Shown here piece after piece: positions 1 to 9,620 of a DNA stretch of 64,000 nucleotides (position 1 is the first letter of the stretch; the number at the start of each line of letters is the position of its first letter). The stretch spans positions 62,001 through 126,000 of the forward strand of contig LXQE01000147.1 of NCBI GenBank assembly GCA_003326195.1, written 5' to 3'. The notes under the pieces were generated by a model. The model saw only the letters and a program-made list of their open reading frames with translations, made no database searches and was not told the origin of the DNA. Source of the DNA: Nostoc punctiforme NIES-2108 (GTDB lineage: Bacteria; Cyanobacteriota; Cyanobacteriia; Cyanobacteriales; Nostocaceae). Made by a program: the position numbers and the translations under genes.

Positions 1-1707
1 TATGAACTGCAATTAAAAAAAGCAGATGGAACTTATTTTTGGGCGATCGCTTCCTTACAATATTTAGTTTTTAACAATGAGTCAGCCATTTTAACAGTAT
101 TTAATGATATTAATGACCGCAAAAATGCGGAAACAAAACTTCAAGAACAAAATGAGTTTTTGCGGATAATTTTTGAGAATATACCATTGATGATTGCCCT
201 GGTCAATGCCAATGGTAAACTCCAGTGGGTGAACCAAGAATGGGAAAATATTCTCGGTTGGAAATTTCAAGATTTCCAAACTCGTGATGTTTTGGAAGCA
301 CTATACCCTAATCCTGAATATCGACAGTATGTAATTAGTTATATGCAGTCTGCACAACGCAATTGGGGTGACTTTAAAACTCAGGTGCGCGATGGTCGTT
401 TATTGGATACATCTTGGACTAATGTTTATCTTTCAAATGGTCAAATTATCGGTATTGGACAAGACATCACAGAACGTAAGCAAACTGAACTAGCTCTAAA
501 AGCCCAAGCCGAGCGAGAGCAATTGATGCGAACTGTTGCTCAACGGATTCGTCAATCTTTGAATCTTCAAGATATTCTGAATGCAACAGTTCAGGAAGTG
601 CGAGATTTACTTGGGGTTGATCGAGTAGTAGTTTATCAGTTTGACTCAGAGATGATCGGCACAATTATGGCAGAATCAGTGGAATCTGGATGGACAGTTT
701 CTTTAGGTGTGGAGATTCCTGATACGTGTTTTCAAACAGGTGCAGGATTGGAATATTATCAGGGACACAAACGAGCGATCGCTAATATTTATGAAGCTGA
801 ACTAACTGATTGCCATATTCGCCTGTTAGAACAATTTGAGGTGAAAGCAAATTTAGTTGTGCCAATTTTACTAGAAGTAAGCTCTCAAAACCCTGGCTCT
901 CACATTTGGGGTTTACTGATTGCTCACCAATGCTCTAGTTTTCGTGAGTGGGAAGAAAATCAATTAGATTTGCTCGATCAAGTGACAGTCCAATTAGCGA
1001 TCGCAATTCAACAATCCAGCATCTTAGCGCAAGCTCAAACTGAACTTGTTCAAAGACAAAAAGCTCAAATAAAGTTAAAAACTGCTTTAGCTGAAAAAGA
1101 AGTTCTTTTAAAAGAAGTTCATCATCGAGTTAAAAATAATTTGCAAATTGTCTCCAGTTTATTACAACTTCAGTCTCAAACGCTCAAAGATCCAGAAATA
1201 ATCAAAGTTCTTCGAGAAAGTCAAAATCGAATTGAGTCAATATCTCTAATTCACAAAAATTTATATACTTCCGCTAATATCGGACAAATTGATGTAGCTG
1301 ACTATATCAGTAATTTAGCAGCCAGCTTGCTCATTTCCTATCAAATATGTCCTGGTAAAATTTCTCTAGAAACTGATATAGATTCAGTAAGCTTGAATGT
1401 CGATCAAGCTATTGCCTGTGGATTGGTAATTAACGAATTAATCTCCAATGCTCTCAAACACGCTTTTCCCAATCAACAAGTAGGCAAAATCAGTATCACT
1501 TTACACAATAGTGGTAATAGTATCGAGATGACTATCCGAGATAATGGGATTGGTTTACCAGATAATTTAGATTGGAGAAATACTGATTCTTTGGGTCTGT
1601 CGTTAGTACATGACTTGGTTATAGAACAACTAGAAGGCGATATTACTCTAGAACGCGATCGTGGAACAGTATTCAAAATAAAATTTACGCAGTTAACTTT
1701 GCATTAA
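1..1707 (+). CDS. Sensor histidine kinase, PAS-PAS-GAF-HisKA_2 (5' end outside window)
   Basis: The frame is open from base 1, so the gene begins before the window. It encodes the end of one PAS domain (ending in a D-I-N-D-R-K linker near base 115), a second PAS (about 160-480), a GAF (about 520-1020), then a HisKA_2 phosphoacceptor region with a [10 protein letters not shown] motif (phospho-His near 1120) and a HATPase_c domain with D-N-G-I-G-L. The GAF has a D-T-C-F motif (Cys codon at 727) and a D-C-H motif (Cys codon at 811) exactly 28 residues apart, followed by K-A-N-L-V-V-P-I. That is the arrangement of DXCF cyanobacteriochromes, so bilin binding and blue/green light sensing are plausible inferences. 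It lies 10 bases upstream of a receiver-kinase gene, its probable partner, and a paralogous pair lies at 24955-31286. Confidence 0.93.
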   Translation, partial: YELQLKKADGTYFWAIASLQYLVFNNESAILTVFNDINDRKNAETKLQEQNEFLRIIFENIPLMIALVNANGKLQWVNQEWENILGWKFQDFQTRDVLEALYPNPEYRQYVISYMQSAQRNWGDFKTQVRDGRLLDTSWTNVYLSNGQIIGIGQDITERKQTELALKAQAEREQLMRTVAQRIRQSLNLQDILNATVQEVRDLLGVDRVVVYQFDSEMIGTIMAESVESGWTVSLGVEIPDTCFQTGAGLEYYQGHKRAIANIYEAELTDCHIRLLEQFEVKANLVVPILLEVSSQNPGSHIWGLLIAHQCSSFREWEENQLDLLDQVTVQLAIAIQQSSILAQAQTELVQRQKAQIKLKTALAEKEVLLKEVHHRVKNNLQIVSSLLQLQSQTLKDPEIIKVLRESQNRIESISLIHKNLYTSANIGQIDVADYISNLAASLLISYQICPGKISLETDIDSVSLNVDQAIACGLVINELISNALKHAFPNQQVGKISITLHNSGNSIEMTIRDNGIGLPDNLDWRNTDSLGLSLVHDLVIEQLEGDITLERDRGTVFKIKFTQLTLH

Positions 1708-1717
1708 TAAATATCAA

Positions 1718-3217
1718 ATGGGCCAAGCTAGGATTTTAGTTGTTGAAGATGAAGTGATTGTGGCTAGAACTATTGCTAGTCAACTCAGTCAGCTAGGATA
1801 CATTGTTACGGGGACAGCTTCATCTGGAAAAGTTGCCATTGCCAAAGCATCGGAAACTCAACCAGAACTAGTATTAATGGATATTATTCTTAAAGGTGAG
1901 ATTGACGGTATTACTACCGCCAGCCAGATTCGCGAGCAGTTAGATGTACCTGTAATTTATTTAACCGCTTATGGCGACGATCATACTTTAGAAAGAGCCA
2001 AAATTACCCAGCCTTTTGGATACATAGTTAAACCATTTACTACAAAAGATTTAAAAATTGCAATCGAGATCGGTCTTTTAAAACATCAGTTAGAACGTGA
2101 ACTCCGGGAAAATCGAGATCAGTTAGCAACCCTTTTAAACTCAATGAGTGATGCTGTAATCGCTACTAATGAGCAAGGAAAGATGACATTCATGAATCCC
2201 GCAGCCGAAGCACTGACCGGTTGGCAGCAAAAAGATGCTTTAGGAAATGAGGCGGCGAAGATTTTTCATATTGTCGATGAAGTTACAGAGGCTACATTAG
2301 AAAATCCTGTGACAAAAGTCCTGCGTGAGCAACAGGTTGTTTATTTAGGGGAATTCACATCTCTGATTACAAAAAACGGCAAAAGAGTTCCCATTGGCGA
2401 TAGTGCTTCCCCACTGAAGCGAGGAACTGACCAGATAAATGGTGTAGTAGTTGTTTTTTGGGATCTTAGCGAACGACGGCAAACAAAATTGCTAGAGCAA
2501 GCATTAGAGAAGGAGCAAGAACTTAACCGTCTCAAGTCTCTATTTATCTCTACCGTATCTCATGAGTTCCGTAATCCTCTAACTGTTGTTCAAACCGCAG
2601 TAGAACTCATGGAAATGCAAGGAGCAAATTTGACCGATACAAAAAGAGGCATATATTTAAAGCGAATTCAAGGTGCTGTCCAATCTATGGAACAACTCAT
2701 GGAAGAAGTGCTGTTTATGGGTAGAGCAGAAGCAGAAAAACTCATATTCAACCCTGCTTCTCTTAACCTAGAGCAATTTTGTCGAGAGTTACTCGAAGAT
2801 TTTTTGATGGTTAAAAGCAGTATGTGTGAAATTGTTTTTACCTGTCATAGTGAGAATACGTCCGCTGTCATGGATGAAGGACTCTTACATTACCTATTTG
2901 CAAATCTTCTCTCAAATGCGGTTAAATATTCTCCCCAAGGTGGCAAGATTCAGTTTGATTTAATATGTGACCCAATTGAGAAAGTAGCAACTTTTTACAT
3001 TCAAGATCGGGGTATGGGTATTCCCGAACCAGACCAAGCTCGACTGTTTGAATCATTCTACCGAGCCTCAAATGTCAAATCAATTCAGGGTACTGGATTG
3101 GGGTTAGTAATTGTTAAAAGATGCGTTGATGCTCATCAGGGTAAAATCAGTGTCACAAGTGAAGTTGGAATTGGTACTAAATTTACAGTAATTTTGCCAT
3201 TAAATTCTGAATCATGA
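1718..3217 (+). CDS. Receiver-PAS-histidine kinase (hybrid signalling protein)
   Basis: This cytosolic protein of 499 residues has no membrane segment. Residues 4-120 form a receiver domain with acidic D11-E12, phospho-acceptor D55 in V-L-M-D-I-I-L, and the conserved Lys of V-K-P-F near 109. A PAS domain follows at about 135-255. A HisKA domain has H282 in S-H-E-F-R-N-P, and a C-terminal HATPase_c has N, G1 and G2 boxes (N-L-L-S-N-A-V, D-R-G-M-G-I, G-T-G-L-G-L). It starts 10 bases after the upstream kinase stop, so the two are probably co-transcribed. A phosphorelay from the upstream HisKA_2 kinase to D55 is an inference. It closely resembles the protein at 24955-26580, which has the same domain order. 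Confidence 0.93.
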   Translation: MGQARILVVEDEVIVARTIASQLSQLGYIVTGTASSGKVAIAKASETQPELVLMDIILKGEIDGITTASQIREQLDVPVIYLTAYGDDHTLERAKITQPFGYIVKPFTTKDLKIAIEIGLLKHQLERELRENRDQLATLLNSMSDAVIATNEQGKMTFMNPAAEALTGWQQKDALGNEAAKIFHIVDEVTEATLENPVTKVLREQQVVYLGEFTSLITKNGKRVPIGDSASPLKRGTDQINGVVVVFWDLSERRQTKLLEQALEKEQELNRLKSLFISTVSHEFRNPLTVVQTAVELMEMQGANLTDTKRGIYLKRIQGAVQSMEQLMEEVLFMGRAEAEKLIFNPASLNLEQFCRELLEDFLMVKSSMCEIVFTCHSENTSAVMDEGLLHYLFANLLSNAVKYSPQGGKIQFDLICDPIEKVATFYIQDRGMGIPEPDQARLFESFYRASNVKSIQGTGLGLVIVKRCVDAHQGKISVTSEVGIGTKFTVILPLNSES

Positions 3218-3232
3218 GTTATAAATTATTCT

Positions 3233-4147
3233 TCAACTCACATCCTGATTTTTGTTGCCAACTTGGGTTCGGTAGTGGCGCCATTTTTCTTGCTGACGCG
3301 CTCTTTTCTCCTCGGTGAGGCTATCAAAACAATCGGGACAGGAGATACCTTGCTCATATTTGGGAGACACTCTATCTTCTTCTGAAATCGGACGCCCACA
3401 ACAGAGGCACAACTCATAACTTCCTTTCTCCAATCCATGACTAACAGCTACCCGCTCATCAAAAACAAAACATTCTCCTTCCCATAAACTTTCTTGTGCT
3501 GGAACTTCCTGTAAATACTTAAGAATACCGCCCTTGAGATGATAAACTTCTGCAAAGCCTTGAGCAAGCATGAAGGATGAAGCTTTTTCACAGCGAATGC
3601 CGCCTGTACAAAAGAGAGCAACCTTTTTGTGTTTAGTTGGGTCAAGATGGTGGCTCACATAATCAGGAAATTCGCGGAATGATTCAGTTTGGGGATTTTC
3701 TGCTCCTTGGAAAGTACCGATATTCACCTCATAATCATTGCGGGTGTCAATCACGGTCACTTCTGGATTGGAAATTAAATCATTCCATTCTTGGGAATTG
3801 ACATAGATGCCAACTTGTTCGTTTGGGTCAATTTCTGGCAACCCCAAAGTGACAATTTCTTGCTTCAACCGCACCTTCATCCGCTCAAAAGGTGGGGTTT
3901 CGGTATAGGACTCTTTGGATTCTAAGTCTGCTAGACGAAGGTCAGAACGTAGAAACCAGAGAACTGAGTCAATGGCCTGACGCGAACCGGCAATTGTACC
4001 GTTAATCCCTTCAAGTGCTAGCAAAATCGTCCCCTTGACACCTTGTGCTTGGCAGTAAGACAGCAGAGGATCTCGTTTATCGGCAAAATCTGGCAGCTTA
4101 ACAAATTTATACAGTGCTGCAACAACTTGAATATTTTCTGGCTTCAT
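3233..4147 (-). CDS. trhO: tRNA uridine(34) hydroxylase / rhodanese-like protein TrhO
   Basis: The 304-residue product matches the TrhO (YceA) family: an N-terminal acylphosphatase-like region, a rhodanese domain starting at V-I-D-T-R-N-D-Y-E, and the active-site Cys in [11 protein letters not shown]. The C-terminal tail carries paired cysteines (C-L-C-C-G-R-P and C-P-D-C), as in many family members, and may bind a metal. Family members hydroxylate U34 of tRNA in an oxygen-dependent step towards 5-methoxyuridine-type modifications. The gene stands alone, convergent with the kinase gene ending 15 bases away, and is divergent from tRNA-Ala(UGC). Confidence 0.93.
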   Translation of the reverse strand: MKPENIQVVAALYKFVKLPDFADKRDPLLSYCQAQGVKGTILLALEGINGTIAGSRQAIDSVLWFLRSDLRLADLESKESYTETPPFERMKVRLKQEIVTLGLPEIDPNEQVGIYVNSQEWNDLISNPEVTVIDTRNDYEVNIGTFQGAENPQTESFREFPDYVSHHLDPTKHKKVALFCTGGIRCEKASSFMLAQGFAEVYHLKGGILKYLQEVPAQESLWEGECFVFDERVAVSHGLEKGSYELCLCCGRPISEEDRVSPKYEQGISCPDCFDSLTEEKRARQQEKWRHYRTQVGNKNQDVS

Positions 4148-4218
4148 CCCTTTGGTAATAGAACAATATAAGTTAGAATAACAACGGTAATCAAAGTTAT
4201 CTACTATTTTAATTTTAT

Positions 4219-4291
4219 GGGGGTTTAGCTCAGTTGGTAGAGCGCCTGCTTTGCAAGCAGGATGTCAGCGGTTCGAGTCCGCTAACCTCCA
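4219..4291 (+). tRNA. tRNA-Ala (UGC)
   Basis: This is a complete 73-base cloverleaf. The acceptor GGGGGTT pairs with AACCTCC and is followed by discriminator A. The D arm is GCTC/GAGC, the anticodon stem CCTGC/GCAGG with loop TTTGCAA (anticodon TGC), and the T arm AGCGG/CCGCT with loop TTCGAGT. The 3' CCA is not encoded. A second alanine tRNA with anticodon GGC lies at 8059-8131. Confidence 0.97.
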
Positions 4292-4569
4292 TTGCAAATT
4301 TTTGATTAGAAATGTGCGATGGCTGCGGTTTTTACTAGCCTACGCACATTCAAATCAATTAAAACCCCATTCATCATCAAAAAATGGGGTTATTTTCCTT
4401 GTGAGGCAAGGGGTTCGGGGAGAGGAAATTATGGTATTGCATCCATTGCACCAATTCAAAGCCGTACTTAGTTAGAAGAATCTCTGGATAAGGAGGTAAA
4501 CTTTGACTTGACAGCACTTAGGTAATTTTAATCGTTCAAAATTTGACTTATCTATACTTAGGGGGTTGT

Positions 4570-5016
4570 TTGGAAAAGCGTCCATTGGGGTTAGTGGCAA
4601 TTGTTCTATACAAATCATTTACCGCCTTGCTGCTTATGGTTACTTCGATCGCTTTATTATTGACATTAAAAAATTATCAAACTCTAGAGGCGTTTTCAGA
4701 AAATTATGTTTTAGAAGGTAAATCGATAATTATTGATTGGCTTTTAAAAAAAGTTGTTAACTTAAATCCTAGAACTTTAGCATTTAGCGGTATCGGAACA
4801 GGCATCTATGCTATTGTTACTGCTATTGAAGCCGTTGGTTTATGGTACGAAAAGCGTTGGGCACATGTCTTGGTATTGGGACTTGTCGGTATCAGTATTC
4901 CACCAGAGATTTATGAATTGATTCAGGGAATATCTCTGATAAAAATATTCGTTTTTTTGTTGAACTTAGCAGTATTTGGCTATCTATTCCGAAATTTTCC
5001 TAAACATCCAAACTAA
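4570..5016 (+). CDS. DUF2127 family membrane protein
   Basis: The product is about 148 residues with a K-R-P-L-G-L-V-A-I start and three or four hydrophobic segments, including L-L-L-M-V-T-S-I-A-L-L-L, G-I-Y-A-I-V-T-A-I-E-A-V-G-L and a C-terminal L-L-N-L-A-V-F-G-Y-L-F. This matches the DUF2127 family of small integral membrane proteins of unknown function. There is no ATG near the start. I chose TTG at 4570 because AGGGGG lies four bases upstream and the protein then begins at the conserved E-K-R-P-L-G block. A TTG at 4543 would add nine residues. Confidence 0.75.
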   Translation: MEKRPLGLVAIVLYKSFTALLLMVTSIALLLTLKNYQTLEAFSENYVLEGKSIIIDWLLKKVVNLNPRTLAFSGIGTGIYAIVTAIEAVGLWYEKRWAHVLVLGLVGISIPPEIYELIQGISLIKIFVFLLNLAVFGYLFRNFPKHPN

Positions 5017-5128
5017 TTTTTGATAAGAAGAAAGGTACTTGAAATGTTTGACGACAAGAGCCTACGGGTTTCCGTAAAACCAAGACCCCACGTTGTACAA
5101 TCGCTAGAAATACAATCTGGAGAGCAAC

Positions 5129-6535
5129 TTGCCTAGATCGATTCAGTCTACTCAACCACCACTAAAATTTATTCCTCAACGATTGAATCCGCTGGTACTC
5201 CAGATTGTTCGATGGTTACTGCCGATCGCACTACGGTTTCGTACTCGCCCTTGGCTATCGGCTGGGATTGTCAAGATTGAAGCCAAGAATGTTGAAGTAT
5301 TAGCTGAACTATACCAACAATTCCAGTCTGGAAAAATTCGCTTTTTGTTAGCATTTCGCCACCCAGAGGTAGAAGATCCCCTCTGTATGCTGTATTTGCT
5401 TTCTCGTATTGTGCCACAAGTTGCTCGTCAAAAAGGTATTACACTAAAATCCCTGGTTCATAGCTATTTTCTTTATGACCGAGGTATGACAGTTTGGGCT
5501 GGAAAGTGGCTAGGTTGGCTGTTCTCTCTGCTGGGGGGTGTGCCGGTTCGTCGTGGTAGGCGACTAGATCGGCAAGCTATCCAAAATGCACGAGAGTTGT
5601 TTGCTAATGGCGAACTACCGATCGCAGTGGCACCGGAAGGCGGTACTAATGGTCATAGTGGCATTGTTAGCCCCTTAGAACCTGGTGTTGCTCAAATGGG
5701 CTTCTGGTGTGTAGAAGACTTACAAAAAGCTAACCGTTCTGAGACTGTGATCGTTGTGCCGATCACTATCCAATATCGCTACGTTGAGCCACCTTGGTCT
5801 AAGCTGGATTGGCTATTGAGTAAGTTAGAAGCTGATAGTGGCTTGAAAGTTTTGGAAAGTGATTCGGGCAATCGCGAAGAGATTTACTATCAACGCCTCT
5901 GTAGGTTGGCTGAATATCTGATTACCGAGATGGAAGAGTTTTATCGTCGCTTCTATCATCAAGACATCCCAAAAACCATCTTAACTGATGAATCTACTAG
6001 TGCTAATCAGGTATTAATTGCCCGACTCCATCGCATACTAGATAAGGCTTTACAAGTTACCGAGCAATATTTTGAAGTTCAAGGGCAGGGTAATTTTATT
6101 GACCGCTGTCGTCGTTTAGAAGAAGCTGGCTGGAGTTACATTTACCGAGAAGATTTGCCAGATATTAATGCTTTAGCACCCTTCAAACGCGGTTTAGCAG
6201 ACTGGATTGCTGAAGAAGCCGACTTGCGAATGCGGCACATGCGGATAGTGGAAAGTTTTGTTGCAGTCACAGCTACTTATATTCAAGAACAACCAACGGC
6301 GGAACGGTTTGCGGAAACAGCTTTGCTTGTATTCGATATGCTTTCTCGAATTCAGGATACAACGCTTCCAGGACGGCCGAGGTTAGGTTTGCGACAGGCA
6401 CAAATCACTGTGGGAGAGCCAATTTCAGTTACAGAACGCTTCAGAAATTGTCAGGGCGATCGCCAAGCGTCTAAACAAGCTGTGAGCGATTTGACAAAAG
6501 ATTTGCAAATCGCTTTAGAGAAGATGATTAGATAA
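5129..6535 (+). CDS. 1-acyl-sn-glycerol-3-phosphate acyltransferase-like protein (PlsC domain)
   Basis: The 468-residue protein has a PlsC/LPLAT acyltransferase domain at about residues 60-230. The catalytic H-x4-D motif is R-H-P-E-V-E-D, and the substrate-binding block is A-P-E-G-G-T-N-G, where most family members have P-E-G-T-R. The roughly 230-residue C-terminal part is mostly helical and not a standard PlsC feature. Such long PlsC-domain proteins recur in cyanobacteria. The expected role is acyl transfer in membrane lipid synthesis, but the substrate cannot be read from sequence. The start is TTG at 5129 with GGAG about eight bases upstream. An ATG start would lose the N-terminus. Confidence 0.8.
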   Translation: MPRSIQSTQPPLKFIPQRLNPLVLQIVRWLLPIALRFRTRPWLSAGIVKIEAKNVEVLAELYQQFQSGKIRFLLAFRHPEVEDPLCMLYLLSRIVPQVARQKGITLKSLVHSYFLYDRGMTVWAGKWLGWLFSLLGGVPVRRGRRLDRQAIQNARELFANGELPIAVAPEGGTNGHSGIVSPLEPGVAQMGFWCVEDLQKANRSETVIVVPITIQYRYVEPPWSKLDWLLSKLEADSGLKVLESDSGNREEIYYQRLCRLAEYLITEMEEFYRRFYHQDIPKTILTDESTSANQVLIARLHRILDKALQVTEQYFEVQGQGNFIDRCRRLEEAGWSYIYREDLPDINALAPFKRGLADWIAEEADLRMRHMRIVESFVAVTATYIQEQPTAERFAETALLVFDMLSRIQDTTLPGRPRLGLRQAQITVGEPISVTERFRNCQGDRQASKQAVSDLTKDLQIALEKMIR

Positions 6536-6543
6536 CAGAAATT

Positions 6544-7713
6544 CTAAGACTTTTTCGCTCGAATTTTGTCAAAGATTGCACCTTCATCAAAAAATTTCTT
6601 TTGAATTTCGTCCCATCCTCCTAAATCTTGAGCTTTGAAGATCGTTTTAATTTTGGGAAATTTGCCTTCCGTTTCTTTTGTAACAGTCAGGTCAACAGGA
6701 CGAAATCCTAATTTGGTAAATTCTCGTTGCGACTCTGGGGTGTAAAGAAATTTGATAAATGCTTCGGCAATCGGACGAGTACCATGTTTATCAACATTTT
6801 TATCTACAACAGCAACAGGATTGTCGATGGAGATATTAATATCAGGCACAATATATGAGATTTTTTTACCATTTTTTGCTAGCAAAATCATCTCGTTTTC
6901 GTAGTTGAGCAGAACATCACCTTGATTATCGTTAAAGAATAGTTCACTGGCATTTCGAGCGGTTTTAGGTAACAAAGGTGCATTGTTATAGACTTTAGAG
7001 GTAAAGTCCATTGCTTGATTTTCATTTTTGCCAGTTTTTGTTACAGAACCCCAAAGACTAAGGAAGTTCCAGCGAGCACCGCCAGAGGTTCTAGGGTCAG
7101 GTGTAACTACATTTACGCCATCTCGTGCCAAATCTGCCCAAGTTTTGATATTTTTGGGATTACCTTCACGAATAGCGATCGCGTCTAGAGATTTGGTAAC
7201 AATTGCATCATTAGGCGCTTCTTTTTCCCACCCCGGTTGAATAAACCCTGCCTGAACAAGTTTATTAATATCAAGGGCAAGTGACAGGTGTACCACATCA
7301 GCTTCTTTACCGTCAATCACAGCAAGGGTCTGGGAACCTGACCCATCATAACTTTGATTGAAAGTGACGTTTTGGTTATATTTTTTCTTCCACTGTTCAA
7401 TAAATTTGGGAATGATCTGCTGGTATGCTGCGCTAGTAACTGAGTAAGAAACAAACGTTAGTGTTACATCATTCTGGGAAGCTGCGCCAGTATTATTGAT
7501 ATCACGTGGAGAGCAGGCAGCTATCATGACACTCAAGCTAACTCCGACTAAGAATAGGGACGTAACACTCAATGAAGAAGACTTGTACAACCAATTTCGT
7601 ATTAGTTGTACATACCACTGTCTTGTAGCGTGTAAAGCTTTAACAATATAAGTCTGAACTAATTCAGTCAAATATCTCCTTGATTGAAAAGTACGTTGCC
7701 TCTGGTTCATCAA
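6544..7713 (-). CDS. sbpA: Sulfate ABC transporter substrate-binding lipoprotein
   Basis: The protein matches the sulfate/thiosulfate-binding family (SbpA/CysP): T-F-V-S-Y-S-V-T near the mature start, the Y-D-G-S-G-S-Q and T-S-G-G-A-R-W-N-F anion-binding loops, and D-V-V-H-L-S-L-A-L-D. A hydrophobic stretch ends in the lipobox-like A-A-C-S, so it is probably a lipoprotein on the outer face of the inner membrane. About 50 basic residues precede that signal sequence, which is unusually long. The true start may be internal, although no better ribosome-binding site is obvious. No permease or ATPase gene follows, so it works with a transporter encoded elsewhere. Confidence 0.88.
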   Translation of the reverse strand: MMNQRQRTFQSRRYLTELVQTYIVKALHATRQWYVQLIRNWLYKSSSLSVTSLFLVGVSLSVMIAACSPRDINNTGAASQNDVTLTFVSYSVTSAAYQQIIPKFIEQWKKKYNQNVTFNQSYDGSGSQTLAVIDGKEADVVHLSLALDINKLVQAGFIQPGWEKEAPNDAIVTKSLDAIAIREGNPKNIKTWADLARDGVNVVTPDPRTSGGARWNFLSLWGSVTKTGKNENQAMDFTSKVYNNAPLLPKTARNASELFFNDNQGDVLLNYENEMILLAKNGKKISYIVPDINISIDNPVAVVDKNVDKHGTRPIAEAFIKFLYTPESQREFTKLGFRPVDLTVTKETEGKFPKIKTIFKAQDLGGWDEIQKKFFDEGAIFDKIRAKKS

Positions 7714-8058
7714 ATTTCCCTTAAATCTGCGGTAGCTTTATCTAGATACTGTAGTTAAGAGGTATTATAAAACAGTGGTTAAGGATAAATAACTTTTTGT
7801 TAACCTAAATTTAAACAAATTATCTCCGTATCGAAATCAACCAGCCAGAAGCGGAGGCTGTTCAACTCAGCTTGATGCGACAACAAGCATTAATTGTCCA
7901 AAGCGACAACCAATAGCTGACCATTGAATATGTTAGCGGAGCTTAACGAAGTTATCGCTTACAAATTTTGTCAACGTAAAAATAAGGATTCCAGGTTTTA
8001 AGAGCGGCCACTTTATCCTTGAAGTGACAACAGGTTTTGAGTAGGTAGGTTTTAATAA
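7714..8058. other. Gene-free stretch upstream of sbpA
   Basis: This AT-rich stretch of 345 bases lies between the start of the sulfate-binding gene and tRNA-Ala(GGC). It presumably holds the sbpA promoter on the minus strand. A run at 7833-7916 reads as 27 codons with protein-like composition (E-I-N-Q-P-E-A-E-A-V-Q-L-S) before a stop, but it has no start codon or continuation. It may be a decayed gene remnant. Confidence 0.5.
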
Positions 8059-8131
8059 TGGAGCTAAGCGGATTCGAACCGCTGACCCCCTCAATGCCAT
8101 TGAGGTGCGCTACCAACTGCGCTATAACCCC
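8059..8131 (-). tRNA. tRNA-Ala (GGC)
   Basis: On the minus strand this is a 73-base cloverleaf. The acceptor GGGGTTA pairs with TAGCTCC and is followed by discriminator A. The D stem is GCGC/GCGC, the anticodon stem CCTCA/TGAGG with loop ATGGCAT (anticodon GGC), and the T arm AGCGG/CCGCT with loop TTCGAAT. CCA is not encoded. Confidence 0.97.
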
Positions 8132-8727
8132 AGAACTCTTAGTAAGTAAGCATTTTTAAGCTTACTAATTAGCTCTACAAATTGTATTAGTTTAATTATT
8201 ATGCCAGTTTATCTAATTTAAGTCAAGACAACTATATTAAGTTATGTATCAGTGTACGTTCACAACTTAGATATCGTAGTTTAACAAATTAATGTCGTTA
8301 ATTTTATCCTGTAAAAACATTGTATAGCAAGGGTTTTATTAATTTATATGATTATTCAAAAGTGACTATAGATTTTCAATGTTTTTACAAATTGAGGTCG
8401 CAAAACCAAAAATTTCACATTTTAATGGTCGTTTATTTTCTTCTCTGAAAAAGTCTGCTATTAAAGGAAACTCTTTGCCAAAGTCAATTTTTTTAACGAA
8501 CCGCATACCCCTTCGGGGAAGCAAGCTACGCGCAACGTCTCGTAAGAGTTGGACGCAAAGCAAAGGACGCAAACAAAGAGAAGAAAGAAATGCTTAATCC
8601 AAGCGTATTGCCTTATAGAGACGTAGCACTACTACGTCTCTAACATTTTTTCTACCAAATGTCTCTTGACTAGAGTAAGTGGCAAGGGTAAGCTTTTTAA
8701 GAATGGTATGAGATGGGTTACTTTTAT
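8132..8727. other. Intergenic region with dispersed repeat fragments
   Basis: No convincing gene is present in these 596 bases. The first 350 are AT-rich. The stretch 8497-8582 has the look of cyanobacterial dispersed repeats (CCCC-TTC-GGGG hairpin at 8508-8518, then GCAAGCTACGCGCAACGTCT). A strong hairpin follows at 8618-8640. Short open frames here overlap these repeats on both strands and lack protein-like composition. Confidence 0.6.
8618..8640. repeat. Perfect hairpin (9-bp stem), dispersed-repeat type
   Basis: GAGACGTAG and CTACGTCTC form a perfect 9-bp stem with a 5-base loop. It lies 88 bases beyond the stop of the SDR gene (minus strand), so it could end that transcript, but there is no T-run. 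Similar GAGACGT hairpins are common repeats in Nostoc genomes, and a related imperfect copy lies near 41569-41590. Confidence 0.6.
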
Positions 8728-9501
8728 TTATATTCGTCGATTAACTAGGGTAGCGCTAGCTTGGTCAACAGGCATTAGCACAACTTCATTAATATTGACA
8801 TGGGGCGATCGCGTCACACAGAAAAATATCACATCAGCCACATCATCTGCTGTTAGGGGTGTAACTCCTTGGTAGACTTTGTTGGCGCGTTCAGTATTTC
8901 CGTGAAAGCGTACCTCGCTAAATTCCGTTTCTACCATACCAGGGTCAACGGAAGTTACACGGACTCGCGTACCCAATAGGTCTTGTTTTAAACCTTCAGA
9001 AATGGCTCTTACAGCAGCTTTGCTAGCACAGTAGACATTACCACCGGGATAGGTTTGATGTCCGGCGATGGAACCTAAATTTACCACATGACCGCGATCG
9101 CGACTTACCATTCCCGGAACGACATAGCGGGAGACATAAAGTAAACCCTTAACGTTAGTATCAATCATGTCTTCCCAGTCTTGAAAGTTGGCTTCGTGCA
9201 ACTTGTCTAAACCACGACTTAGACCAGCATTATTAATGAGAATGTCGATGTCAGACCAGGCAGAGGGTAGAGTTGCAATAGCAGATTCAACAGCATTGCG
9301 ATCGCGCACATCTAGCTGTAATAAATGAATTTCAGTACCAAAATCTTTATTGAGAGTATCTCCTAGCTGCTGCAAACGTTCTAACCGTCGTGCTGCCAAA
9401 ATCAGTTTTGCACCTGCACCAGCAAAGATTTTTGCACAAGCAGTACCAATACCACTACTTGCACCAGTGATCAAAATGATTTGATTTTGTAGGGAAGTCA
9501 T
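8728..9501 (-). CDS. SDR family NAD(P)-dependent oxidoreductase (YdfG-like)
   Basis: This is a classical 257-residue short-chain dehydrogenase. It has the cofactor motif T-G-A-S-S-G-I-G near residue 12, A-A-R-R-L-E-R favouring NADP(H), the structural N-N-A-G, catalytic Ser in N-L-G-S-I-A-G, and Y-C-A-S-K (the Tyr-x3-Lys pair). Sequence around V-D-P-G-M-V-E-T-E-F-S resembles the YdfG/serine 3-dehydrogenase group, which reduces 3-hydroxy acids and malonic semialdehyde. The true substrate is unknown. It stands alone, and its 5' flank carries heptamer repeats. Confidence 0.9.
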   Translation of the reverse strand: MTSLQNQIILITGASSGIGTACAKIFAGAGAKLILAARRLERLQQLGDTLNKDFGTEIHLLQLDVRDRNAVESAIATLPSAWSDIDILINNAGLSRGLDKLHEANFQDWEDMIDTNVKGLLYVSRYVVPGMVSRDRGHVVNLGSIAGHQTYPGGNVYCASKAAVRAISEGLKQDLLGTRVRVTSVDPGMVETEFSEVRFHGNTERANKVYQGVTPLTADDVADVIFFCVTRSPHVNINEVVLMPVDQASATLVNRRI

Positions 9502-9507
9502 TAGGAT

Positions 9508-9620
9508 AGTTAGGAGTGAGGAGTTAACAGTTATGAATTATGAATTAGCAGAAGTTTCATCGTTCATAATTTATCATCAGTCGGTCTATAACTCCTAACT
9601 TCTAACTCCTAACTCCTAAC
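9508..9620. repeat. Short tandem heptamer repeats in inverted arms
   Basis: The left arm (about 9508-9530, GTTAGGAGTGAGGAGTTAAC) is complementary to the right arm (9588-9620, repeats of TAACTCC). Together they could fold into a large hairpin between the SDR gene start and the stop of the next minus-strand gene. The 7-bp unit is the STRR type typical of heterocystous cyanobacteria. Confidence 0.65.

Noticed and set aside
4251..4475. 74-residue open frame starting inside tRNA-Ala(UGC)
   Set aside because: It begins in the tRNA and runs through AT-rich intergenic DNA, so it is a chance frame.
7833..7916. 27-codon protein-like run between sbpA and tRNA-Ala(GGC)
   Set aside because: It has no start codon or continuation. 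It may be a gene remnant, but it is too short to assign.
8379..8597. Short open frame over the dispersed repeats at 8500-8580
   Set aside because: It is mirrored by another frame on the other strand, and its second half is repeat DNA.
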